A stretch of 64,000 nt of DNA from Paraphaeosphaeria minitans. Taxonomy: Eukaryota; Ascomycota; Dothideomycetes; Pleosporales; Didymosphaeriaceae. Shown here piece after piece: positions 34,521-45,913 of this stretch; the first letter of the stretch is position 1, and the number at the start of each line of letters is the position of its first letter. The translations under genes were made by a program, and so were the position numbers. The stretch lies in the NCBI GenBank assembly GCA_015832175.1, contig WJXW01000001.1:4836001-4900000 (forward strand), read 5' to 3'. The notes under the pieces are model-generated. The model was given only the letters and a program-made list of their open reading frames with translations, searched no databases and had not been told where the DNA came from.

Positions 34521-35584
34521 CTACTGCTCCTCTGCGTGGCCCTCTGCGGGTGCGGCCTCGCCCTCGCCCTGCTCCGCCTGCCGCTGGGCCTCGGCGGCCT
34601 GCTGCGCGGCGATTGCCTTGGCGCCGTAGTCCTGGGACATGGGCTGTACGACAGGCTGCTCCTCCTTGGGCTCGATGATGGTCACGGAGTCGGGGAGCGA
34701 CTTGGCGGGGCCGGCCTTGCCCTCGGGGTCTGCGCCGCGCATGATCTTGACCTTGATACCAAGGACACCCTGGCGGAGGAGAACGTGGCGCGTCGCCTCG
34801 TCGATGAAGTCCTTAGCGGGTTGACCAGAGTGGATCATGAAGCCGTCCTACTGCGAGTTAGTACTGCAGGCTGTAGTTATGAGAATGTGCAGATGCGTAC
34901 AGTGAACTTCATGGACTTGGCACGGGCAGCCCTGAGCTTTCCGGAAACGACAACCTCGCAACCCTTGGCACCGCTTTCCATGATGAAACGGAGGACACCA
35001 TAGCATGCCCTTCGGACGGCGAGACCGTTAAGGAGCTTGTAGCGGAGGGACTCGCACTGGGCGACGGCGGAGAGACCACGGTTCTGGACCTTTGCGGCGT
35101 ACAGGGAGACGGAGTTCTCGGGGAACTTGAAGCGCTTCTGGATGAGCGAGGTGAGCTCGCGGATGCGGCGGCCCTGCTCGCCGAGAACCTCCTGTGTGTG
35201 GGTGGCGCGGATGATGATGTCGGTGACGGTGGGCGTCACGCGGACCTCGACGCCGGAGTAGCCCTCCTCAGCGAGCTCGCGCTGGAAGAACTCGTTGAGC
35301 TCGGCGTAGAAGACACCGTCTGTGAGTGCGGGTTAGCGACCTGCCCTCTGTATGCCATTGTGCGCAATTCCCAATATTCCTCTTCATTCTTGCCGATTGT
35401 GCGCTACGACACTGCCACTCCCACACGCAACAAAAAACTACTCTGGGGCGCCAGAGTGATAGGAAAAGGGTGTATCGTACCAGCAACGAACTTCCTGCGC
35501 TTAGAGCTGTGATGCCGTCAGTATTCTTCCTTGTTGATCCGTGGTGGTGGGAGGCACTTACATCTGACCCTGTGCGGTGGCCAT
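34521..35584 (-). CDS. RPS3: 40S ribosomal protein S3 (uS3)
   Basis: Four exons (35562-35584, 35481-35506, 34901-35319, 34521-34847) give 264 residues. The product lines the mRNA entry channel of the small subunit. It starts MATAQGQ and continues [20 protein letters not shown] across two short exons of 23 and 26 nt. The KH type-2 domain is clear: [34 protein letters not shown]. It is followed by [54 protein letters not shown] and [36 protein letters not shown]. The tail is rich in Ala, Glu and Gln, longer than in animals. The introns clustered near the 5' end are typical of fungal ribosomal protein genes. Confidence 0.97.
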
Positions 35585-36064
35585 GGTGTCGCTGTGGATT
35601 AATTTTCTGAACGCCGGAAGTTCAGATGTGCGAACCTAAGTTGTCGTGTAGTCGTTGGTTGAGGTCGATGGTCTCGCGGGACTGTTCAAAATACTGGCGT
35701 GCAGTCGTGAATTAAGCGAGTGCGCTGCGCTCGGACCAGCTGAGACAACCTTGGCGCTACCGCCAGGGCATTCAGATCGTCCTCGACCATCATCTCGGGC
35801 TTGCAACCTGACATTATTGCGGAAAATGTTAAAGAGCATTGACTTAGTCGAACGAGGTTTGGTTTGATTGAAATGCAATCCAAAGTGCTGTAACAATATT
35901 GCTCTATGCCCCAGGTATCTTCTCCTGGTCGTGCTCAAACGCCATTCTCTATGCCGCAGTCAAAATCCGATATTTACACATCCAATTTAGAATCTAATCC
36001 TTAAATTTTAATTCCAAACATTTTTGTTACAATTTTATATAAACTTGTTACTGCGTCCCTCTAT
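35585..36064. other. Intergenic
   Basis: The spacer holds the RPS3 promoter and the 3' end of the transporter gene. AT-rich around 35990-36060; nothing else seen. Confidence 0.5.
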
Positions 36065-37392
36065 CTAAAAGTGCTCGATAGGATCCTCAGCGAGGAGAGG
36101 CTCGGGTTTCCTCTCAACACAACTCTTCAGCGGCGGCCTGACCAGGTCGTTGAAGACGAAGGTGCCGTACACAAGCAGTGCGAAACCCAGCACCTGGAGC
36201 CACTTCAAAGTCTCCCAGCCAAGCCCTAGAGAGACAACCCAAATGAAGAGGGTGCGGCAGGTGTCGATCGTGGACCGCGAGGTCGCGGAGACGGTGCGTG
36301 TGACACTGAGGCCAAAGAAGTTGAAGCCACTATGTCTGTTAGCACAAAATGCGGGTTCGAGGGTATACGCGACTCACCCAATGCTGATCATGATGAGAAT
36401 AGAGCTGACGGCGATGGCTGGGAAATGAGTAATCTGGTACAGCCCCTCCCTCGCGTTGAAGTACCCAGTTCCGATGGAGAAGTGCAGAATGATCATGACG
36501 AGCAGCGTGACGAGGAAGCCGAAAACACCTTCCCAACCGACCACTTTGATGGGCTCCATTGAGTATTTTTCCATAATGCGTTCCTCAACGACGAACTGGG
36601 TAGCAGTGAAGATCTGCGCACCCGCAATCAGAAGGACACCGATGACGGTCCGAGCAGCTTGATTCGATCCAGTATCGTCTTCCGCAAGCGCTGCGTGCGA
36701 TGGAGTTGCTTTGTCGTCCCTGGTGATAGCGCCGGCAAGACCAACCATCATCACACCAAAAACTACCACGAAGAGCGAGAACCACTTGTACAGACCCAGA
36801 TGTCTCTTCAAGAACCACACACTGAACAGGCCAACGAAGAGCACCAGTGCCCCTCTGGTCATCTGGTAGATACTCGGAGCAACAAACAGTAGACCGACGT
36901 TCATAAGCGTAGTTCCTGCAATGTCGCAGCATGCGGGCAGAGCCAGGAGCAGGATGTTTGTCCCAGTCAGTGCCACCCGCCCTTCCTCATCTGGGTGCGC
37001 AGGCAACAATGGATTCGCGACATCGGGTGTGTCGCTGCCGTCCGACGCAGGCGTAGCAGCTCCGTCAGGAATGGCTTCATAGCCTGCGCTGCGCGACTTG
37101 AAGCGCTGCCACGCGGAGAATAAGCCGATCACGAGCCAACAGCCCGACTCACCGATGAACATCTGCAGTGTCTGCAGAACGGGCTGTTCGAAGTGCTTGC
37201 GGTACTCCTTCGAGGGCGCATCGCAGTTCTTGACGCATTGCAAGTCCTAGCGCACGGCGGTTAGCTGAGGAGCTCCGTGTGGCCCGCATCTTAGGGGGAA
37301 GGTAGTACCTGATATTTTGTCAAGAGCGTGTTGCACACTCCTGTCAGCAGCATCATGGCCACGAGAAACGGAACGATAGCTTTGACCGCCAT
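36065..37392 (-). CDS. EamA/DMT-superfamily transporter (SLC35F6-like)
   Basis: Three exons (37309-37392, 36378-37246, 36065-36329) give 405 residues. The protein is a polytopic membrane transporter of the drug/metabolite superfamily, probably with ten helices and an internal or vacuolar location. Exon 1 supplies the first helix (MAVKAIVPFLVAMMLLTGVCNTLLTKYQ). Exon 2 carries DLQCVKNCDAP, a Ser/Asp-rich loop, LLLALPACCDIAGTTLMNVGLLFVAPSIYQMTRGALVLFVGLFS and FVVEERIMEKYSMEP, typical of the SLC35F6/DUF914-like branch. Exon 3 ends with NFFGLSVTRTVSATSRSTIDTCRT and a short hydrophilic tail. Substrate unknown; the SLC35 label is by family resemblance, not function. All three exons join in phase (donors GTACTA, GTGAGT). 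Confidence 0.88.
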
Positions 37393-38110
37393 GATGGTGA
37401 CGGTGTCCTGAACCGGAGCAGTTGCCGATCAGTGCTATCGCGGATGACAGAGGCGAGTTTGAGGGAAGGAACAAAGAAGGACGGTCCCAGAAGAGGAGCT
37501 ATAACAACTCGAAGAGAGTGAAGGTCGGATGGAGGGCAGAAGAGCGAAGAACAGGCCGCTCGCGCTGCGGTCGGGTGGTGGTTGACTCAGGCAAGGCGGC
37601 GCGTGGTGCTGGACATAGCTTCCGGATAACGATAGCGAAGTGGGTCCAACCGCGGCTGTGGGAGACGCGTGACCCAGCGGCATCACCTGCGCCGCGGTTG
37701 GCCGCTTTCGTCAACCAGTTCCACAATTCGATTATCTGGATGCTCCACGCAACTTCCTAGATTCCATGAGAATGCGAACAGTCGGTTCTTACGTGTCTCC
37801 ATTTGTTTATGGCGATTTATAAGCCGCCTTGCTCCTATCACAAGGTTTGTAGGCTCGCGCCAATTCAAGTAACATGCACCTTGGTATATATGAATTTCGC
37901 ACAGTATCCGCCGTACTAAGTGATCTCCCAAGGTTAAGTCATGATCCAGGGGTTCTGACTTAGGAAAGGGAAAAGCCGCATAGAAATGGAGTCTTTGGAT
38001 TCCATGTAGTCTTCGTAACATCGTGCAGAGCCAAACCTCCTAATATGCACTCACCGGGAGAAACGCCCAGCTATGCAGACCATAACACAAAACATTAAAA
38101 CACAACGCCT
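37393..38110. other. Intergenic
   Basis: Upstream flank of the transporter gene. Short frames on both strands are not convincing. No repeat or regulatory site seen. Confidence 0.5.
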
Positions 38111-38464
38111 CTACCACCAAGAACTCGGCCCATGTCCGCCTACACTTCTTGCCCTCCTTGCAACCCTCACTTCCACCATCATTTCCCTCACATTTACATG
38201 ATGACTCATCCGAGCAAACGCAGGCCAGCTCCATCTTCTCGATAGAAGGCCTTCGCTTGAGCTGGACGAGCTGGACGAGCTGGACGAGCTGGACAAGCTG
38301 GACGGACTGGACGGACTGGACGGACTGGACGAGTTGGATGAGTTGGATGAGTTGGATGAGGTCGGGTCGTTGGGTTCCGTCGGAGGGCTCGGGTGGTCGT
38401 TGGCAGAGCTACACAACAGACACGAATGCCCCGCTATGCATGACAGGACACGACAAAATCTCAT
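38111..38464 (-). CDS. Possible Ser-rich orphan protein, module B
   Basis: An open frame of 117 residues whose middle is a poly-Ser/Asn/Pro tract encoded by the 9-bp repeat at 38260-38360, followed by LLSRRWSWPAF and a basic tail. The WSWP motif after a Ser tract also ends the neighbouring frame at 38483-39151. I recognise no family. The frame may be spurious or an exon of a gene joined to its neighbour. Confidence 0.22.
   Translation of the reverse strand: MRFCRVLSCIAGHSCLLCSSANDHPSPPTEPNDPTSSNSSNSSNSSSPSSPSSPSSLSSSSSSSSSSSSSEGLLSRRWSWPAFARMSHHVNVREMMVEVRVARRARSVGGHGPSSWW
38260..38360. repeat. 9-bp tandem repeat (GCTGGACGA type)
   Basis: About eleven 9-base units drift from GCTGGACGA through ACTGGACGG to GTTGGATGA. 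The plus strand reads Leu-Asp-Glu repeats, the minus strand Ser-rich text. The drift in the unit suggests stepwise expansion. Confidence 0.85.
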
Positions 38465-38482
38465 GCCACTAGGGCCAGAACT

Positions 38483-39151
38483 CTACCCCAGCCTTGTTCC
38501 GCATAGACTCTTTGTTCTGCGTCCAATCGCCACCTCCGCCGCCCGATATCTAACTGCCGCCCGATTATCCAAACGAGGCCGCGCGGGCCAACTCCACCTC
38601 CTTGTTAGAGGTAGAAACGAGATGTGACTTGTCAAGTCGTCTTCGTCAGAGGAAGAAGATTCGCTTGAGTTGGAAGAGCTGGCGTAGCTAACATAGCCGG
38701 AGTCGCTGGAAGAGCTGGAGTCGCCAGAGTCGCCAGAGTCGCCAGGGTCTCCAGAGTTGCCCGAGGAGCTCGACGATGGAGGATCGCTTGGGTTGGAAGA
38801 GCTGGAGCAGTCTTTTTGACTGAAAAGTGTATTACCAGAAAGCACGTCGTTCGAAGGGCCTCCATTCGTCCCAACAGCATCGGTAGCAAGGCCCCATTCC
38901 TCTTTACGGGGCGACACGGTCAGATCGCGTGCACAAGTATGTTTGGGTTTCGAAAGCGCCACGAAGGAGACTCTTGTAATGCGAGGTACTTGATATTGGG
39001 ATAGATGATGCGAGCTCCCCGGCTCCTCGTCGCTGGAACGCTCAGAAGGCGAGTACTCCCGATACTCGTTTGTCTTCGGGTCCAAGTAAGACGAGGGCAA
39101 AGATATTCCAGGCGTCATTATATGTAGCTCTTCTACAGATAAGGACTGCAC
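38483..39151 (-). CDS. Possible Ser-rich orphan protein, module A
   Basis: An open frame of 222 residues. It starts MQSLSVEELHIMTPGISL, has a charged stretch (KTNEYREYSPSERSSDEE), then a long Ser/Gly/Asp tract (SGDSGDSSSSSDSGY), an acidic patch (SSSSDEDD) and PLTRRWSWPARPRLDN with a basic end. Its RRWSWPA after a Ser tract is shared with the frame at 38111-38464. There is no known domain. Composition is far more biased than in surrounding genes, so I cannot exclude a chance frame over 9-bp repeats. Confidence 0.3.
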   Translation of the reverse strand: MQSLSVEELHIMTPGISLPSSYLDPKTNEYREYSPSERSSDEEPGSSHHLSQYQVPRITRVSFVALSKPKHTCARDLTVSPRKEEWGLATDAVGTNGGPSNDVLSGNTLFSQKDCSSSSNPSDPPSSSSSGNSGDPGDSGDSGDSSSSSDSGYVSYASSSNSSESSSSDEDDLTSHISFLPLTRRWSWPARPRLDNRAAVRYRAAEVAIGRRTKSLCGTRLG

Positions 39152-39226
39152 CCACTGAGCCAGAAGCTCACGTCCTAGTTCTATGACGCACGTAGAACCA
39201 TTAGGCCCATTCAGGATGATGAGTTC

Positions 39227-41785
39227 CTACTGCATCTCAACCTCTAACTCTTTGTGGGACCCGACGCGGCTGTGAGAACGAGAGCGACTGCGGTTCTCAA
39301 GAGACTGTGCCGAGGGACTGGGACTGCGAAGACTCTTGCCGAGCGAAGACAAACTCCCTGTGAATTGCTGACTGAAATCTTTGACGGCGCCAAGGGGGTC
39401 TGCCATCTGCTCAGCCTCTACACTGGGTGTTGGGGAGGCGCTGGGTTTGGAATCAAGAGGCGGATCGGCGGTTGTACCCGCTCCTGTAGCCTTTGCTGCC
39501 GCCTCAGTTCCCGTAACGATAGGCTCCTGAGGTATTGGCGTGCTTGTTCCACTCCGACCGTTCGGGGGACTGCTCATGTTGGATGTCTGTGGGGTGAGCA
39601 GATTCGGCGGCGCTTGTGGACCGAACCTATTCATTTCTTCGTCTGTCCTGCCAAAGAGTTCTGCCCACCAGCGTGCCTCGCCTTTCTTGGGGAAGATGAT
39701 GCGCTCCTTCCCGCGAATGGAATCGTCAACGGTCGAATCGTAGCTAGGGTTCATGAACTCTTCTCGTCGGCAAAGGAAGTAATCCCATACCGACCGCGTG
39801 CGATCGTATGCTCGAGCCTCCACGCGTTCCTTCTCGTTGTCGAAGAGGAAAGTTCCATATTGGCATGAGTGCAGGTGATAAAACAAGCGGCGCAGGAAGC
39901 GTTCGTTGAATTCGAAGCGGGTGGGATGTTGGTACAGGAGTTGATAGGTAGCGTCCAAGAACTGATGAAAGACGGGCGAGAGCTCGCTCGTCTTGGTGAT
40001 ACGATGTTCTTCGGCAGGCCCTATCTTGTTGCCAAAGGGCTTCGCCGGCGTCTCTTTGCTCGGATCAACATCTGAAGTATTCAATTCAGCCGCAACGGTC
40101 CCGTTGGGATCAGTCATTTGAGTGAGCGACTCGTTTGAGTCGTTGTTGTGCCGGTTGAAGAGACCCTTTGCGCCACGCAAAGCATTTTCAAACGCATTGC
40201 CAGGCCCTAATCCCTCTCGGTTCCGGTCAATCCGCTCGTTCTCAATATTGAACCACTTGTCGCTGCTCAAGAATCCGGATCGATGACGGAACATGTGGCC
40301 ATATGATAGCCAGTCTTTCTCGACAAGCACGATGAACCCTTCCAGTGTCCGGTAGTAAGGATCGAGCATTATCTGGCTGAGGGCACTAAGCTGGCTGGTC
40401 CTATCCCAGCCATCGGAGCAATGGATGAGAACGTGCGAATGCATGATTCCCACAGTCCGTGCGATCAAAGAGGTACCATCCAAGATGTTGGCAATGTGGC
40501 GTATCCAACCGCTCTTCCGCAGCATATCGTAGCTTGGTGGAACGTTCAGGTAGTCCGACTCTTTCAATGCATCAACCACGCATTCGAGGGACTTCCGCAT
40601 GACATGAATATTGTCGATTCCAAGGTAAGCCTTCTCCGCACCGGGGTAATAATCCATCTTCTCGGAGCCCAAGCCGACAGCTTGCATAGCGTACGCGTTG
40701 ACAGTAGGCCTCGCATCGACGATAAGATTTCGTTGCTGTGCTCCGTAAATCTTGGGCGCGTCCGGGTCAGTCTCAGTCGAATCATTTAGGTCTTCCACCG
40801 TGGTTCTACCAGAGTTGAGAGCGTCCGCATCGTCTACACCCACAAAAGAACTGTCAGCAGCAGACTCATTCAGATTGACAACACTTGACTCCGGGGAAAG
40901 ATTCGCCGGAGTCGTAGGGTTAGGGGTTTGCGTTATTGTCCACCCACGATTGGTTGAGAATATGGCAGCGACGAGGCGCTCATCTTGCGCGTTACGCTTC
41001 CCGCTGAGGCCGGGCAAGGGTTGCGAACTTCGAGTTATGGAGCAATTGTTCAAAGGGTGGCGGTACACAAGGGCTGGTATGCGCTGGCGAGAGCGATAAT
41101 CTCCCGCGTATCGGAGGACGCTGTCGGAGACTTTTGTCGGTACCGCAATGAGTGCAGGGTACGTTTTCGAGTACTATACATGTGTTATACCAGCAGCTAT
41201 CCATAGTCTTGCCAGACATACTCTGTAGTCGGCGTTGATCTCCGATATTCGCCATCCCTTCTCCGAGTCCTTGGGGCTGATGCCTAGTCGCTTGAACTCT
41301 TTCCGCGCGTCGTAGATCTGCCAGCCGTTGACGTCGCTCTCTGGCGGCTTGGGCGTGTATGCAAAGGCGAGCAGTCTGTCCAGGCGCCCAATCTTGCAGG
41401 ATAAAGCCCTTATACTATCGTATACATTGCGTGCGTCCTTCTCGTCCAGGAAGTTGAAGGCGAACATCTTGAAGTCGTGACACCGTAAGCGAATCGACGG
41501 CTTGTAATGCGAGGCGGACGGACATGGTCGCATACAGCAATATGAGATCTGGGGATAAGTAATCCATATTGTTTTCTCGCGCGGTGGGTTTGCGGTCGGT
41601 TCGAGGCCTGGAGGGCAGGGCGGCAGGTATCTGAAGACAATGTGGTGGGTAGTGATGTGCAGCGTGCCGTCGAAGCTCTGGCCGCGGGAGAATGCCTGGA
41701 CATTCTCGACCTTTACATGTTCAGTCTCGTTACCTTGCATCGGAGCTTGCAGGGGAGCAACCTTGCCAACTTTTATCTTGTCCAT
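39227..41785 (-). CDS. YMR1: Myotubularin-family phosphoinositide 3-phosphatase
   Basis: Two exons (41222-41785 and 39227-41173) give 836 residues. The enzyme removes the 3-phosphate from PI3P (and PI(3,5)P2) on endosomes and vacuoles. An N-terminal PH-GRAM-like domain (VENVQAFSRGQSFDGTLHIT, HIVFRY) precedes the phosphatase domain: NADYR-YSKTYPALIAVP across the intron, RSRQRIPALVYRHP, the catalytic loop H-C440-S-D-G-W-D-R446 (CX5R with the family's SDGWD), DPYYRTLEGFIVLVEKDWLSYGHMF, and PVFHQFLDATYQLLYQHP. A Ser/Thr-rich insert (about residues 245-310) and a disordered C-terminus ending KELEVEMQ flank it. Both catalytic residues are present, so it should be active, unlike the dead myotubularins. 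The 48-nt intron is GTATGT to TATAG. Confidence 0.95.
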
Positions 41786-42503
41786 GCTGCGTGGAGAGAC
41801 AGTAGTCTAGCGGGGTAGTGTTGTCGAGTGAGCGTGCGTGTGCCTACCTGCCCCGCGCGCCGCTCGAGTGGTCGTGAATCGAAAGGAGTGGCAGTTTCGG
41901 TATGAAGAATAAGGCGGATGCGCGGGTCGAGAAATAAGTTGAGCGAGTGGGTCGAGTCGCTGCGCGGGTCGTGTTGCGTGTGTTGGCAATGTTGATGCTG
42001 CAGTGCGCTTTTAGGGCAGTCGCCGCGGTTCGTCATGGTCGCTTCCACGTCCAACCCTGTCGCACCTGCCGCCTTGGCGTGATCGCCGCGGCCAAAATGG
42101 CAAGCAAGCACGCACCTACCATTACCACGACGAACATGCGTGCCATGGCGTGGGAGCTTCCAAGAAACATAGGTATGGATTGATTCCACAGCATCGAATC
42201 GTGCACATCACGGAATGTTGAAAACGGAACAAATCGTGTATTGTAAAAAAAAATACTGTAGGGAGCAAACCAGAGGCAACTGCATAGTCCCAAGACAGCC
42301 TCTCATATACTTACGCTACAGCTCTCAAACGCACCATAGATACACTCGTTACACCTTTGAAGTTCGAAATTGGTTTTTTTGCAGGGCGTGGGCAGTTCCT
42401 TGACATGTTAATGAAAGTAGCCCGGAACTTCAGTCGTCGCAAGCGTCAGACCCGCATTGTCGTCTCATGACCGATTCCCACCTGTCCGTATCAAATGCGT
42501 AAT
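41786..42503. other. Intergenic
   Basis: Between the myotubularin start and the 3' end of the BBP gene. One A-run (about 42244-42252) and a T-run (about 42374-42380) but no gene. Confidence 0.55.
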
Positions 42504-44530
42504 CTACTGCGGCGGCGGGGGAGGTGGCGGAGGGGCATCAGACGGAGGCGGTGGAGGCGGCGCATCACCCGGAGGCGGTGGAGGAGCAGAACCAGGGGGC
42601 GGGGGAGGTGGAGGGCTTCCAGCACTGCCGCCGTAGTTTTGGAACAGTGGTCCCAGGCCAGGAGGTGGGCCTGCCGCAGCAGCAGAAGCACCATACCCAC
42701 CGTACGCGCTCATGCCAGGGGGAGCGGCACCTGGAGCAGCGGGCTGATCGTAGCCATAGCCACCATAGCCGTAAGATGCGTTGGTACCAGAAGCCCAAGG
42801 AGCAGCAGCAGCAGCACCGCCTCCGTAGCCTCCGGGGTTGTACGAGTCTCCACCGGCACTTGCCCACGGCGCGGCAGACGAGCCTTGGGCGCGATCGTCG
42901 TTGCGGTCGTTGCCACGAGCCCATGGAGCCGGCGCGCCAGTTGGGCGCTGTTCCCAAGGCTTCGCCGCGCGCGATTCCTCTCCACCATAGCCGCCGCCAT
43001 TGCCGTTGTATTCGATTGCTCCAGCAGCTTGGCCATCGCCACCACCACCCATCTCGTTGAGGAAGTTGTCGAGGTCGGTCTCGCCGGCGCCAATCCTGGC
43101 TTGAGGGCGGTCCCCGTAGCGGTTGTCGTTGCGCCAGGGCTGTCCAGTCTTGCGCTGGGGACAATCGCGAGCCATATGTCCAGCTTGTCCACAGACACGG
43201 CAGATGATGCTGGCCGTGTAGTTTTGCTTCTGGGGACAATCGTACTTGCGATGACCGATCTCGCCACAATTCTGGCAGGCCTGGTTCTCATCATCACGAA
43301 GGGTACCATTGAGGGCGGCAAGCTCGCGGAGCTGGTTGCGCTTGAGCTCGTTCTGGCCTTCAGGAATGGATGCAGCCTGCAAGAAGTCAGTATGATGTAC
43401 GATGAACGCTTGACATGTACGTACCGTCTCGATGACGTTGTGAATCAGCTTCTTCGCCTTGTTCACTTTGTCCTCGGTATCGGCCATGATCAGACAATGC
43501 AGGTCCTCCTCCTGGTTGCTGGTGTGAGCTGCGTCAGAACGACCTTTGCCCTCCTTGACGGAGCCCTTGCCACGGATCGCAATTTTTGCGCCAGACTCGG
43601 ACTCCATCTTCTTGAGCGTGTTGCCTCGCGGGCCGATAAGTAATCCAACTGTTAGTGCAGAAAAGCTGTGGTTAGTGATGTGATCAAAGGTTTGTATTGC
43701 GCAAAAGGGGTGGTTCGGGTTAGTGACTTGGTTTTGCAAAGAGGCCACCGACGCGATGCTACACAGTCGGCAGGTTGTGCAAAACGGTCAAGACGAAGGC
43801 AAGGGAAAGGAAGTAGATGAGTAAAGAAAGTTAGAGGGGTTAGTATCATACTGAAGTTAATCTCCGGGTAGTCATTGACTGGCACATAGACCTTCTCCTG
43901 TGTCTTAGTAGGGCGCCTGTAGTCTGCCGGCGGGTGGTAGTTAGGAAGCGTCTTCATGGCCTTCTCTACAAGTTTGTGGCGCTCATCTTCGAGGCGCTTG
44001 CGGTAGCGGAACTCGCGCGTGTTGACACGACGGCCGTAATTGTCGTACTGCGGCGGAGGAGAAGGCGACCTGTGCATGTCAGTGAATGGTCGGAAGAGCA
44101 GGAGAGTGTGGCGCATACCTGTCCCCATCGGCTGGGACAACGTCGTTGATCTTCAGCTTCTGGGTAATCTCCTCGATACGCAGATGCAACGTGTAGGCAT
44201 CAAGCTGTTCGGTAGTCATGGCCGAGTAGATGGCAGTGGGCAAACCCATCAGACCAGCAGCCTTGTTCTCGCTCGCATCACCCCAACGGTTGCGCTTCTT
44301 GCGGCGCCTCGGGCCATCGGAATCTTCTGTTGGTGTTAGTACAATTTTCCTTGTAGAAGTGAGAATTGCTTACCGCGGGTCGGGCTGCGACCACGCTTCA
44401 GGTCGAGGCCAGCAGACGGCTCAGAAGGATTGTAAGCTCCATCGTCGCCGCTGCCCTCACCGCCAATGCGTCGGCGGTTCCCCAGAGGGATGTTGTTGGA
44501 GCCGGTGATGCCCTGATTGCGCCACGACAT
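42504..44530 (-). CDS. BBP/MSL5: Branchpoint-bridging protein (splicing factor 1)
   Basis: Five exons (44374-44530, 44119-44326, 43852-44069, 43425-43648, 42504-43376) give 559 residues. BBP recognises the intron branch sequence and bridges it to U2AF in the early spliceosome. It begins [16 protein letters not shown] and continues [11 protein letters not shown] (the SPxRW/U2AF-binding region), [12 protein letters not shown] and [35 protein letters not shown]2 domain follows ([35 protein letters not shown]). Two CCHC zinc knuckles are C303-C306-H311-C316 and C328-C331-H336-C341. The last 200 residues are Gly/Ala-rich and end in long Pro runs. All exon phases close and each donor is GTAAGC, GTATGC, GTATGA or GTACGT. 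Confidence 0.96.
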
Positions 44531-45913
44531 TATATGAGTTGCGCGATGGTTCGTTGCGAGGTTAGGGGTGTGCAAGTTGTGCTGCAGAGAAAGCGGAGGG
44601 GGTTGGCGCTTTTTAGCGCTGCAGGCTTTGGCCCGATCCGGTCTGACAAGATCACGTGCTGCTCGCTGCCTTGGGCCTTGCTACGCATACAACTCTTACC
44701 ATCCCAACGGAAAGAGTCCGCCCGACTGTGTCCGCAGTATGACGGACCACATCTGTGTCGTTTTGCTAGAATTCCTACGTAAATACACGTCAGACAACTT
44801 CCAAAAAGTCGACGTACGAAGTGTTAGGAGCCTTCTCACCCACCTTTCACAGTTTGAATCTTCCATACCTCTGAGAAGCTCGATATATCTACTCCACAAG
44901 CCCTGCATGCTCAGCCCACAACGACACTGCATGACAGCTCGTTATCCGAACCTTCACCACCAGACAACAGCGCTCTTTACTCGCCCCGTCACTCCATACG
45001 ATATCTAATTCCAACCTCCTCCGAACCGGCCCAACTTCGGCTACCCCAGACCACAATACGATCTCGTATTCCGCGAACCTTCCTCGTATCCCGTGTACTT
45101 TACCGCATCCAGCGCACCTCCACCTCGGCGACGCATTGTGAAACAAATGCCAACTTGCTCGTGGTACGAATCGCCTACTTCCCCACTTACATATGGACGC
45201 TTGTTTGTACGGTAGGTAGGTACACGAGCGTCCCGATACGCGGCCGACTCCCGAGTCGTACACGAATGCAGGAATACGAGATCCAGATCTTCGACCCCCA
45301 ATCAACATTCTGCCTACCTAGTACCTACCTACTTCCCAGACTTCGATGCAACAGCCCCCATCTCCCCCTTTTTTTTCCTTCGTTTCTTTAAATTTTTGGT
45401 ATATCTAGGTAGGTATAGTCAATGCTCGTCATTTCCCCAAACCATGGCAATCTTTCAACGTACCCGCACACGTCCATCTCTCTGGTATGGTATCACTAGC
45501 CGCAGATCTTTATCGACACGATGAAGTTTTCCCCCCTGCCGTCGTTCTCAGCATCGCATCTTTCATGTCAAGTGTGGAGGGGCTGAGAGGTGCAGTTATG
45601 ATGGCTGCTCGGGAACGTGCATGACGCCATCTGCGTGCGCGAGCGCGAATAGATGGGTGCCGGACCAGTGTTCTACCTAGTAGTGCGTGAAGCCCTTCCT
45701 TTCCTTTCCATCTCCAACTCCAACTCGTTTCTAGATGCTTTCCATCACCTTAATGCGTGGAAGCTCTACGATCATATCTTTCACCCACGTACCATCCTCA
45801 TCCTCCTATGCCTACTTTTCCGTACCCTTTTCCCTCCCTAGCTTATACATCATGTAATCCTTCCTTACTTTCCCCACCCCTATCCACATTTCTGCGACAC
45901 CCAACCATCCCAT
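44531..45913. other. Intergenic with GGTAGG words
   Basis: About 1.4 kb between the BBP promoter and the 3' end of the AAA ATPase gene. A TCACGTG (44651-44657) lies about 120 bp upstream of the BBP start. GTAGGTAGGTA and CCTACCTA words recur at 45210, 45315 and 45405. The minus-strand frame at 44889-45308 has no recognisable content. Confidence 0.5.

Noticed and set aside
42495..43643. 382-residue plus-strand frame
   Set aside because: Exact antisense of the Pro/Gly-rich BBP exon 5; BBP has five phased exons and clear motifs.
44889..45308. 139-residue minus-strand frame as a gene
   Set aside because: No recognisable motif, no splice partner, and it overlaps GGTAGG-rich spacer.
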